From positions 2,728,001 to 2,792,000 of the forward strand of contig NC_052115.1 in assembly GCF_012273895.1 (NCBI RefSeq): DNA of 64,000 bases, written 5' to 3'. Both the position numbers and the translations under genes were made by a program. This DNA comes from Zerene cesonia. Its lineage: Eukaryota; Arthropoda; Insecta; Lepidoptera; Pieridae. Below are positions 50,301 to 60,800 of this stretch, piece by piece; the stretch's first letter is position 1; each line of letters starts with the position of its first letter. The notes under the pieces are model-generated. The model was not told the origin of the DNA and ran no database searches. It was given only the letters and a program-made list of their open reading frames with translations.

Positions 50301-50453
50301 TCCTCAATAAATCTACAAAGTTTGAACGAAATCTCGCCGTTTAAAGTGGGTCAAAATCGCGCCCAAAGAAGTCGGTTACAAACAAACATACAAACAAACA
50401 TACAAACAAACATACAAACAAACATACAGGTGAAGCTAATAAAAAGCGTGTAA
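50301..50453 (+). repeat. Dispersed repeat with tail aataaaaagcgtgt, copy 2
   Basis: tctacaaagtttgaacgaaa, tctcgccgtttaaagtgggt and gaagctaataaaaagcgtg follow the order of 25681-25806. The copy contains an expanded tandem array (acaaacaaacat)n, four units, at about 50380-50430. The 67-codon frame here is due to the repeat. Confidence 0.65.
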
Positions 50454-50689
50454 AATGGACTAGAGGGCATTTTAAAACCCAATAAATATATACCGAACAA
50501 AGTCCTATAGCCCCTTTTGGGGAGATGATTTTATATATGTTTCTGTGATCGATTTTTCTTTAAAGGATATCATATTCTTACTGTACTAATAGAGCACGCT
50601 TCGGCACGAATTGGGCCAGTTCACACCACAGAAAGTATCACACCCCCTCAGAAAACCGGGGCGAAATAGTAGCATGCTACTGTGTTTTG

Positions 50690-50908
50690 TACGGTGAGTG
50701 GGGGAGCCGGAGGCCCGTTTCCTTTTCCCCGCTCTTCCCAGGCCATTCCTTCCTTCCAGTCGTCAATTCCTTCCTTATCCCATTTCCCTTAAAAAACGAA
50801 CAGTGTATTCGGAGAGACGAGTCCTCTGCGAATGTTAATGGGTACCTATGGTCATCCCTTACCATCGGGCGAACTACCAGCTTAGTAGCCCGCTGTGACA
50901 TAAAAAAA
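50690..50908 (+). repeat. LINE-type 3' tail, longer copy
   Basis: A GC-richer block (cggaggcccgtttccttttc) leads into cccttaccatcgggcgaac and ends tgtgacataaaaaaacgg, the same tail as at 11140-11235. Overlapping 95- and 74-codon frames on the two strands are shadows. Confidence 0.55.
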
Positions 50909-51934
50909 CGGAAAGTATATATATGGTACTACCGTGTATCTAACCCAGGTCATTTTGGTTCTACAACGCATTAAGTATATCCTATATCTTATTGTGTACA
51001 AAAAGCAGTTTTTCTGCGAAATTATAACAATAATCAGGAATACATTCCTATCAAAGTGTGTTTATGCGTAGGAGGTAAGCTTTAACCTACCGTACGATTA
51101 AGCAAACATTACAAAAGGATTTATATTAACAATTTCATTTAACTTAAAAAAATTAACAGTTTTATTTCAAACGACATACAGCTCAGAGTTCTATAAACAC
51201 ATTCAATTTATCTAAACCTTGTCATATCAAGACTCATAAATTAACAAAGGACCAGCTGTAAAATAATAAATCTTCTTCAATGTCAAACGGAATAACAGAA
51301 TTAGTATATATAATAAATGCAGTAAAGATAAAGCAAATTTTCCACAACTAGTCGAAATCATAAAAAACGTCACTGATTAATTTTATTGTTGATTATGAAT
51401 GAACCTCTATTTTTTAACACGCTTCATTCGTAGTATGAGTATCGTATCCGTAAACTATTTCGTTAGAATTGAAAGAATAAGAAAATAGAATTTCGATCCG
51501 ATTTTAACAAACTGATTTAATTCAAACTTTGTACAAGAATAAGTTCATCTTGTTATCAATTATTAGGATCGCCAGGATTAAAAAAAAATCCTTGTGTCTA
51601 TTCTGTATAAGAGCGAGACAATGTAGCTGATTCCATCATTAAAACCATATTTATTATGATTTTTCTTTAGCAAGGACAAAAAATTGTATCACTACTTATT
51701 CAAAGCTAATGTTAAAAATACAGTCATAGACACAATTCTTCTCTCTGTATTGCTATGATATGGCTGCACCTAATAATTCTTGCATCAATGTCATGTACAT
51801 GACATTGACATCAGGAATATAGACAATAACTATAATATTATACGAATATAATAGCTTTCGATATCTTTCAGATGAAAATTTCCTTTATAATAGAAAAGTT
51901 AATCTGCATATATTTTGTTGTCTAAGATTTTTGT
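50909..51934. other. Intergenic; no gene recognised
   Basis: AT-rich sequence between the LINE-type tail and the 3' end of PRRC1. Its only notable feature is the 24-bp palindrome at 51785-51808. Confidence 0.6.
51785..51808. repeat. Perfect 24-bp palindrome, no spacer
   Basis: tcaatgtcatgt followed directly by its reverse complement acatgacattga. It is a symmetric site centred on 51796/51797, about 150 bp beyond the PRRC1 poly(A) signal. Confidence 0.9.
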
Positions 51935-51952
51935 GTAAGTAAATAAAAATAA

Positions 51953-51958
51953 TTTATT
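51953..51958 (-). terminator. Poly(A) signal AATAAA of PRRC1
   Basis: AATAAA on the minus strand, 114 bp past the PRRC1 stop codon. Confidence 0.6.
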
Positions 51959-52071
51959 ACATCATAGTTTCTTAAAAACAGTATTAAATAAGACTGCAAA
52001 GAGAGAAGATATTTTACAAAATAACACACAAATTAAAAGAAAAAACAATAATCCTACGCATAAAGTCTATC

Positions 52072-55000
52072 TCAGGTCTCAGCGGCAGAAACGGCCAACA
52101 TCTTTTGGTAGGAGCCGGCGACCGAGCGAGATGCCAACAGAAGGATGTCTCGCCTGGATACGCCCGTTGAAGCTTCCTGCCATTGCGCGTGCGGTACCTA
52201 GAATTAAAAATCAATATTTTGGTATTGGTATTATTATTATATATTAGTTCCTTGTTGGAAACAATTCTCATAATATAATAGATTAAAGTTTTTTTAAACG
52301 TATTGCATTCACAGATAAAAAATCATTAGTATATGTTACCAATTCTTTCCTTTGCCTCATCGGTCTATCAGCTATGTGATTGTTATTGCATTAATAAGCA
52401 AAAATTGTAAGTACGTTTACTCTTTTGGATGAATTTAGGTGTTTAGATGTCACAAAACATCCTATAAAGCAATACGTTTAAATTCTACAAAACATCCATA
52501 ATAAAATTCAATCAATATTTCCTCACCTGCAAATTAGCCGCCATTATCGAACCTATAGTAGTGTTGTACCCAGTCTGCGCGTGCGCATAGTCGGTGGGCG
52601 TGGCCTCTCGCGCCGCGAGCACGGCGGCGCTGGGGACGGGTGTGCCTTGCGACTGCACTTGCAACTCGATACCGAGAGACGGCTGGGACAAAACTAGTAG
52701 CGCTATGTCGTACCATCTGTGTGTACGAATGTCTTGTTATAAGTTCGATTTGAATAGGCACAATGAAAATCTCATTGGTATGACAGTAGCATGTAATAAA
52801 AATCAAAGTTATGGCAGTAGGAAGAGTTATTGATTTAAACACACTTTTTTTCATATACATAATTAACATTGATAGAACTAAATGAAAATCAAATCATACT
52901 TTCATATATATCATCTCCATATATGAAGATATGATACAATATTGTAATAATAGAAATAAAGTTTCGTATTGGTTGTGATGCTTTTTAATCATCTCAATAG
53001 ATGGCGTGGGGTGCCCCTTAGGCACATAAAACCGAATGAGCAGAAGAAATTCGATTACTGTGGCGAGATCACGGGTGGCCGAGAGGCTAAGCGTTGCTAC
53101 GGTTTGGCAATAAACGCGGGTTCGAATCCCGCCTCGTGATAAAAAAAATTCTATTCTTTAAATTTCTCATTTATAAAGCATTTTAATACTATAAAACTAA
53201 AAATTGAATATATCACCTATCGGGCATGGCCTCTTGTATAAAGCTTTCAATCGCCACAATAGGCACGTTATTATGCAGTTGTGAGTTGACAGATCTCAAA
53301 TGTGCGATGCGCTGTTTAGCCGCAGCGTACGCCGCCGCGTAGCCGACCGGTTGGGCAGCCGTGACGTCACTTTGCGCAGATTCACCACTGGAAATAACAT
53401 GACATTAATAATCATCATTAGAAGCAAATTTTTGTAATTGATTTTGATTGAAAATTAACGTATTACCGTTACATAGGAAACTAATAAAATAACAGCATAA
53501 AAAATTTTTATTTAGATTTCAACACTAAACAACCATTAAGCCAAGATATACTTCTTAATGCTCTAACTGCTCAATATTTCTTAATTCAGTTTTCATCTTA
53601 ATTAACGTCAGATACACTCAAGAAATTATTTCAATAAACTCACACAATAGTAGCTTTTCCAAACACGGTTTGAAAAGCTTCTCGCACTGGGGATACTTTA
53701 ACCTCCTTATCGGAAGCAACAACTATGTATAAATCACCACCACTTCCTATAAAAGATTAACCACACTGTTAATAGATAAGTTGTTAATAGATAAGATAAT
53801 AAATCCTAAACATAAACCAAATTAAAACACATCACATTTTATTGAGGTAAACGTCACAATTAACTTAAGCATCCTAAAAGTTTTATTTTATTTAATATAT
53901 TCCATTCATTTCCAACAATTTTTAAATAACCCAACAAAACCCCATGCCTACATAATAAAAAAATAACACATAACACATTGAAGTTAATATCAAGTATATG
54001 TTACCTTTATATTTACAATTTTATTGTTACACACGAAATAGCTATACCATTTAACATGAACAAATTTAGCTGCAAATAACAAAAAGCATTGCCAAACCAG
54101 TACTTTGACCAAAAACAAAGACTACCCAGGCTCTTTGTCAACGGGACAATGAACAAAACTCACCATCCGAAGATGTGCAGGTTTGATTACCTTCATTATC
54201 TGTTATAAAAGATCAATTTAACACAAATACTGTTTGAAAATCTGTACATGGGATGAAAAGGACATATTTTTATCCCATGTACAGATTTATTGAAGGAATC
54301 TTAGTTTTTATTGAAGGAATCCATTTGAAACAACTTCTCTAATAATATAAAATAATAAAAATAAAAAGTCATAAATATATCAATACATGGCTATACCTAG
54401 TCTTGCCATAAATATTGTAATAAAGAAAAAAGAAAATTGTTAACTGCAAATAACATTTATTACNNNNNNNNNNNNNNNNNNNNNNNNNNNNNNNNNNNNN
54501 NNNNNNNNNNNNNNNNNNNNNNNNNNNNNNNNNNNNNNNNNNNNNNNNNNNNNNNNNNNNNNNNNNNNNNNNNNNNNNNNNNNNNNNNNNNNNNNNNNNN
54601 NNNNNNNNNNNNNNNNNNNNNNNNNNNNNNNNNNNNNNNNNNNNNNNNNNNNNNNNNNNNNNNNNNNNNNNNNNNNNNNNNNNNNNNNNNNNNNNNNNNN
54701 NNNNNNNNNNNNNNNNNNNNNNNNNNNNNNNNNNNNNNNNNNNNNNNNNNNNNNNNNNNNNNNNNNNNNNNNNNNNNNNNNNNNNNNNNNNNNNNNNNNN
54801 NNNNNNNNNNNNNNNNNNNNNNNNNNNNNNNNNNNNNNNNNNNNNNNNNNNNNNNNNNNNNNNNNNNNNNNNNNNNNNNNNNNNNNNNNNNNNNNNNNNN
54901 NNNNNNNNNNNNNNNNNNNNNNNNNNNNNNNNNNNNNNNNNNNNNNNNNNNNNNNNNNNNNNNNNNNNNNNNNNNNNNNNNNNNNNNNNNNNNNNNNNNN

Positions 55001-57312
55001 NNNNNNNNNNNNNNNNNNNNNNNNNNNNNNNNNNNNNNNNNNNNNNNNNNNNNNNNNNNNNNNNNNNNNNNNNNNNNNNNNNNNNNNNNNNNNNNNNNNN
55101 NNNNNNNNNNNNNNNNNNNNNNNNNNNNNNNNNNNNNNNNNNNNNNNNNNNNNNNNNNNNNNNNNNNNNNNNNNNNNNNNNNNNNNNNNNNNNNNNNNNN
55201 NNNNNNNNNNNNNNNNNNNNNNNNNNNNNNNNNNNNNNNNNNNNNNNNNNNNNNNNNNNNNNNNNNNNNNNNNNNNNNNNNNNNNNNNNNNNNNNNNNNN
55301 NNNNNNNNNNNNNNNNNNNNNNNNNNNNNNNNNNNNNNNNNNNNNNNNNNNNNNNNNNNNNNNNNNNNNNNNNNNNNNNNNNNNNNNNNNNNNNNNNNNN
55401 NNNNNNNNNNNNNNNNNNNNNNNNNNNNNNNNNNNNNNNNNNNNNNNNNNNNNNNNNNNNNNNACAGATTCGAAATTCAAATGTAATATTTTTTTATAAT
55501 TAAGTGTAACAGTATTTATGGCCAGACTAAGTATATACAGGTATATGACCTATGCAAGTCAACTTAAAACTGTGCTCATAATATATTTGTCAAAACCCTA
55601 GTCAAACTTTTGGTGAGGACAGTTTCTGTTGATACCTGTGTATCTTCTTTTTATTCATGCTTGAAAGATAAAATTATTATAAATTTGCACAAGAAATAAA
55701 ATATACACAGTATTATATAAAATTAGAATTGCTCAAGATATGTATATATACATAATAGCAATTTTGAATTTGACTACATCAAGTATAATTCCTTCTGGTG
55801 ATGACAAAATGGTTTCATGTTAAACCACACTTACTTAAATATTCCTTCATCTGAGGATCAAGTGTTGTTATCATGGAATCAACTGAATTTTTTGCTTTCT
55901 CAGCTACTTTTTGGAGAATCCCTCCGCTTGACATGGCACCTTTCATCCAAGTTATTAGACCACTGCCTGGCATTATGTCACCTTAAACAGAAATCAATAT
56001 TATGTAATAAATATAATTATTATATATATTTCCTATTTATCTTTCATTTGATATAACAAAATGTGTTAATCTCTTACAAAATGATCTAAGCAACTAAGGT
56101 GCATTATAAATTCAAATGTTTGTAAACATTGTTCATCTGCTTGTTCTATAATATGTATTGCAATATAAATAAAAGTATGAAAATTTTAAAAGTATGTATT
56201 TTAAGAATGATTGTGTGAATCTCTGCATGTACTGACATTTAAAATATTATAGATATATTTATAGATTATTTATTTTATATCTATCTATATATTATATATG
56301 TAGAAAAAGTTACCAATTTTATCAGTACTGACTCCAGTTTCTGGCATTGAGCCTGGTGACAATGTGCTATCAGACTCTACTGGTGTCCGTATTGAAGCAG
56401 TTGGCTCTCCTTTGGACAGTGGTATGGCTGGACTAGAAATAAAAAGATTTAATTTCATTTAAAGTCACGACAAGCCAATCTTCATTAATATCATTTATTC
56501 TGCAGATTAACAGAGTTTCAACTTTTTGGCAAAATATAATCTCCTTTTATCACTTTATAATACATTTCATGACTACTTCCCAAAGTTATATTTCATAAGT
56601 AATATTTAAGTTCAACTTTCTAAATTTATTAATTATAGTTGTATTCCTGTATATCTGCTTCCCTGATCAATATTTACAGACAAGATGATTGGTCTTCTGT
56701 GCCCTGCGAGATCAAGACTTCATTTTTATTCATTAGAAAAAATCTATTCTGAATATAGAGGCAGTCCAAATGAAAAAAAAAAATTTAATAAAAGACAGTC
56801 ATCATCATCATCAATAATAAATTATGCACCTAAACTTCTCTGGTGTTTGGGGTGACACATCCATAGGTACAGGTTGTACAATTTGATTCTCTGGTTGCTT
56901 TGGATTGGTCTGTGGTACAGGAACCTGTAAAAAAATCTCATTAATGTGAAGCGGATTTAATATAAAGAGGATTTTTTAAGGATTGTTCTATTTTATGGAG
57001 TGAGATGAATTACTAAATTTAGCGGGTCAGAATGTAGTTAAATGATTATAAATATGCACAATAGATTTACCAACATTTTCTCCTTATGAGAGAAGGAATG
57101 AATGTACATATTGAAATCAAGTGCATTTAGTTTGTAAAAAGTACTAATCATACTTCATTTTGAACAACGGGTGCCACTGGAGCTACGGGGCTGACACTGG
57201 TTGTAATAAAATTTGGTAATTCGGATGGAGGTGCAACACTTGATAACAGATTGCCCGTAGCCGCAAGCGTTGGTGCAGCTGGTATTTTGTTTCTCTTCTC
57301 GGCATGGTTCAT
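52072..57312 (-). CDS. PRRC1: PRRC1 (proline-rich and coiled-coil-containing protein 1)
   Basis: Coding exons, minus strand: 57312-57154, 56924-56830, 56432-56314, 55981-55835, 53746-53644, 53387-53217, 52716-52527, 52197-52072. These give 1,110 nt, 369 aa plus stop, and all junctions are GT-AG and in frame. Residues 1-124 are a Pro/Ser/Thr-rich disordered N-terminus. Residues 125-173 hold ITWMKGAMSSGGILQK and KNSVDSMITTLDPQMKEYL, and 174-369 the conserved core (VASDKEVKVSPVREAF, AQPVGYAAAY, IESFIQEAMPDRWYDIALL, TGVSRRDILLLASRSVAG). These match vertebrate PRRC1 segment by segment. The family's C-terminus is related to the NTPase_I-T/DUF84 fold, and PRRC1 works at the Golgi/ER exit sites. The N-terminus is shorter than the human one (445 aa in total). 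A non-coding first exon ending near 57431 is likely. The gene is divergent from the sorting nexin. Confidence 0.96.
53069..53140 (+). tRNA. tRNA-like sequence, probably a pseudogene
   Basis: A 72-nt cloverleaf can be drawn. The acceptor stem (tcacggg / ctcgtga, one G-T) is sound, the T arm gcggg-ttcgaat-cccgc is perfect, and the A box (tggccgagagg, 53076-53086) and B box (ggttcgaatcc, 53119-53129) match the pol III consensus. The D stem is one base short. The anticodon loop acggttt lacks the invariant U33 and has a pyrimidine at position 37. An A8 run follows at 53141. It sits in a PRRC1 intron, antisense. It is a decayed tRNA or a SINE head rather than a working tRNA. Confidence 0.6.
54164..54199 (-). 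other. PRRC1: Candidate 36-nt cassette exon of PRRC1
   Basis: Minus strand: acceptor ATAACAG precedes 54199 and donor G|GTGAGT follows 54164. The 36 nt enter and leave in the same phase as the flanking exons. Inclusion therefore replaces the junction arginine of KEYL-R-SGGD by NEGNQTCTSSDG-G without a stop. Skipping gives KEYLRSGGDLYIVV, which matches the vertebrate protein (YIKSGGELDIVV), so the exon is an insertion relative to the family. Confidence 0.6.
54238..54288. repeat. Perfect 17-bp inverted repeat
   Basis: aaatctgtacatgggat (54238-54254) and atcccatgtacagattt (54272-54288) flank a 17-nt loop. Immediately to the right is a direct repeat of ttattgaaggaatc (about 54287-54301 and 54309-54322). 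All lie in the PRRC1 intron next to the cassette exon. Confidence 0.85.
54464..55463. other. Assembly gap, 1,000 N
   Basis: Exactly 1,000 unknown bases, a size that suggests a placeholder of unknown true length. It lies in a PRRC1 intron between coding exons 4 and 5. Phase across the gap closes without extra sequence, so no constitutive coding exon need be hidden in it. Open frames crossing the Ns are artefacts. Confidence 0.98.
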
Positions 57313-57431
57313 ATTCTTGCTCTAAAAACCATAAAAAATTATTCTTCTTTGCCTACTACAGTACAATTAAATAATTATAAAGGGCCATATTACTTATTTC
57401 ACCTTTATATATTAATAACAACAAACATACG

Positions 57432-57860
57432 CCTTGAGGATTTGTTATGATTTTTGCGGATTTGTCAAAATTTGTCTAATTTGACACTTGTTGACGTGTT
57501 CAGACTTCAGCTGTGAGCATTCCAGTCTCACTTTGTTTCTAGTTTAATGTATATCTTAAATAAAGTCTGCATACCTATATAAATTACAAATCTAATTTCT
57601 TTTAATTCCAATCCAAAATGCTTATTCATGAGATTAATTATTGCTTCTAAATTGCATATGTAGTTTCGCTGATGGCTATTTGCTATTTTTTTATCTGGTA
57701 CCACCGTATAAACGTCAGCGCGTCCATTTGATTCGTATATCGGAACGTCATTTTAATACAATTGTAGTTTTCGTTTGTGCAGTTATCTCTGTAATTTCAG
57801 AATTGTAGTCGTTTTATGTGTCACCGATTTAAGTATTGTGATTATTTGTAACCATTAATC
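57432..57860. promoter_or_regulatory. Shared divergent promoter region, PRRC1 / sorting nexin
   Basis: The PRRC1 start codon (57312, minus) and the sorting-nexin start codon (57861, plus) are 548 bp apart. On the minus strand a donor-like GGC|GTATGT at 57431/57430 would end a PRRC1 5'-UTR exon starting around 57530, spliced to the acceptor TTTTTAG just before the ATG. On the plus strand the 5' UTR runs into the ATG without an obvious intron. No TATA box is evident on either side, as is usual for housekeeping genes. Confidence 0.6.
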
Positions 57861-60800
57861 ATGTCGGATGGATTGGAGACACCGTTTAGCAACGTCGATA
57901 TCAACAACGAGAACAGAGATGACGAAGACCTTTTTGCTTCAGCGGTCCAGGTATCATATAGGAATCTGTTTTGAATAATTTCTTGTGTCCGCCCGGCGAT
58001 CATCAGGGGACGTTGACGCCCCTTTATTCAACTTTTCTATCCCATTATCTATTGACGTCCTAAATAAGTTTACATGTTTTAAAGTCGTTGAACACGCTAA
58101 TTAACTAGATTGATAATTAAATTAATGTTCGATGCGTACTTTTTTATTTATAGAAAATACTTTACGTGGCTTTACGTTGATTATAGCTAATTGATAATAA
58201 TCACTTTGTCATAGTCTAATTTATGCTCTATTTAAAATTCTTACCTCATCATTTAATAAACTATTTAATTTAAAAACGGAGATTTTGTCAGAGACTCTGA
58301 ATGTGAATTTTAACACTTATGTTGCAGGAAGTTAGCTTGGATCCAGAGGTAAATGGAGTAAGGGAAAGCTTAGAAAAGGCCTCCATTGGAGATGTATCAA
58401 GTATTGGCAGTCCTATAATGGAAGAGGTAATATAGTACAAATAAAAAATTATTGTAATACTAACAGAATCACAAATTGCCTAATATTCCTGTGAAAAATA
58501 ATTTGTAGCAGGAAAAATAAAAATCACCTAATACCTTTTAGCAATTTGTTGCAGGGGAACATTTTATCACACATATAAAATAAAATATTGCGAAAGTTCA
58601 TTTAACATTTAAAATTGAACTTTCTTTGTTCTAGATAGTCACAGAGCGCGCCAACAACATAATAGTAACAGTAACAGAGCCTCAAAAAATTGGTGAAGGC
58701 ATGAGCTCATATGTAGCGTATAGGGTCCTCACAAAAACTAACATGCCAATATTTAGCAAGCACGATTTTGCTGTTCTCCGGCGTTTCAGTGACTTCCTTG
58801 GCTTACATGAAAAACTAACAGAAAAATATCTACGGTCAGGTAGAATAATACCCCCTGCACCGGAAAAAAGTATTGTAGGTAAGTGAATCATGTTTTGCCA
58901 AATATAATAACCTACTTTAATACAATGGCCTACTATATATTATATAATAACTTACTATAATAAAAGAAAATCTTTATTTTCATGAATGAGACACATCTTA
59001 AACATGGAAAAAAAATTCATAACTTCTAATACCACTCTACAGGACTGGTCATTTCCTGTAGTTTAATGCTCCATTGAGCAGCTAATGATGGATTTAAATT
59101 CAATTAACGAACTTTGTTTTTAAATGATTGCAATTGATTGTTGTTATGTACATTAAATAATTGTATTTATTTATGACATAACAGATCGTCAAGATTTTCA
59201 ACAAATATCATTGGTACCATTTGGAAAACTACAATCAAATCAATATATTGTGAAATATTAAGCCTAACATTGCCAGTACAAACTAACAGTAATTTGAAAA
59301 GTCATTAAGATAACCAGGGTTATTATCCATTGCAGATTAATAAAACATTTGTTGTGTTATTTAATTTTTTTTTTTTTTTGTATATGTATTGGTAATTTAA
59401 ATGATCACCTTGTTATCTGTATTTGTTATGGATAATTTTTGAAAAAATGACAATTATAACTTATGTATGAGCTAGTTGTATGAATAAGATAGGTGAAATA
59501 AGAGATTATGTCTTCAAATTACGGCTTTAACACCATTTTTGTAATTTTATGATCAAAAGATAAGATTAAAGTGGTGATTAACAATGAGAATTATGATTTT
59601 ACTGTATGATACAAAAATAACATTTTCTTTTGTCAGTTGTCCTAATTATATTCTAATGAGTTAATTTATATATGTCGCTGGTATATTGACAAAGCTTGGA
59701 AGAGTGGAATTACAATTTCACAAGTAGTATTACAATTAATTGGTGCAATAAAAAGTTCGATGTATTAATTACTAACAATTTAATGGCTTGAGTTTAGTGT
59801 CACTTGCGACATATATGTATACTGTCAATGGTATGTTAGTAGAGCCCATAATAATTATTTTTCAATCAACTTCAAAAGATTTCAATTTTAGTTCTTGTTA
59901 GAAATAATTAATTATAATTAATATAAATTTCTGATATCTTAATTTTGTCAAATAATTATTTAAAAATACATATTAACATTGTAACTTAATAACATGTGTG
60001 ACATCACATTTAAGGAATAACTGCCACACACTTGCTACACTTTGTCATCGTTATACATTTACTCGAACATTGCTCTAAACTTCATCAAAAATAACCTAAT
60101 AAGCTTATCTTTTAACAAGCTTAAACAGAAGCCAAGTGATTAATGTCTGTAAAAAATGTTATTATGAGGTAATCTTAAAAGATTATATATTCTTCTATTT
60201 TTGTAATACAAAATGTTACAAACACTAATCACTCATAAAAAACAGCAGCTTTATTAACAGTAACAATAAGAAAACCTATGTTCTGACATATTAATTTGCA
60301 TTCATATTCAAATTGAAACTACAGCTGATGAATACTTACCGATTAATGGTTTATAAAATTCGCTTAGAATCTTATTATTAGGTTATTATTTGACCATATA
60401 ATTTTTTTTGTTTTATTACCTCAGAATGTTTGACTGGGTGAACCAATTTTCATTATTGTTTTTGTATTTGACAGCTTGTGTGGTCCCAATTTAAATTTGG
60501 TCTAGCAATTTTAAGGCGGTTTAAAAATCCTATGTTCCTTACACAGGCACAACAAAGTTAAAGATGACGTCGACCCCGTCAACGGAAAGCGCGAACGGCA
60601 CGACTGGGTCCAATTCGCTGCAATCACAGTTCGTAGAGCGGCGGCGGGCTGCCCTCGAGAGATTCTTGAACAGAGTTGCCCAGCACCCCGTACTGTGCAT
60701 TGATCCCGATTTTAGAGAGTTTTTGGAATCTGGTAAGCCTTTTGGTACTCGTCAACAATGTTTTATGGCTATTTATTCATTTTCAACCTTCATATTACTT

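Noticed and set aside
54437..55486. Open frames of about 350 codons on both strands
   Set aside because: They consist almost wholly of the 1,000-N gap and are artefacts.
58682..58891. Minus-strand 69-codon frame
   Set aside because: It is antisense to the PX-domain exon of the sorting nexin.
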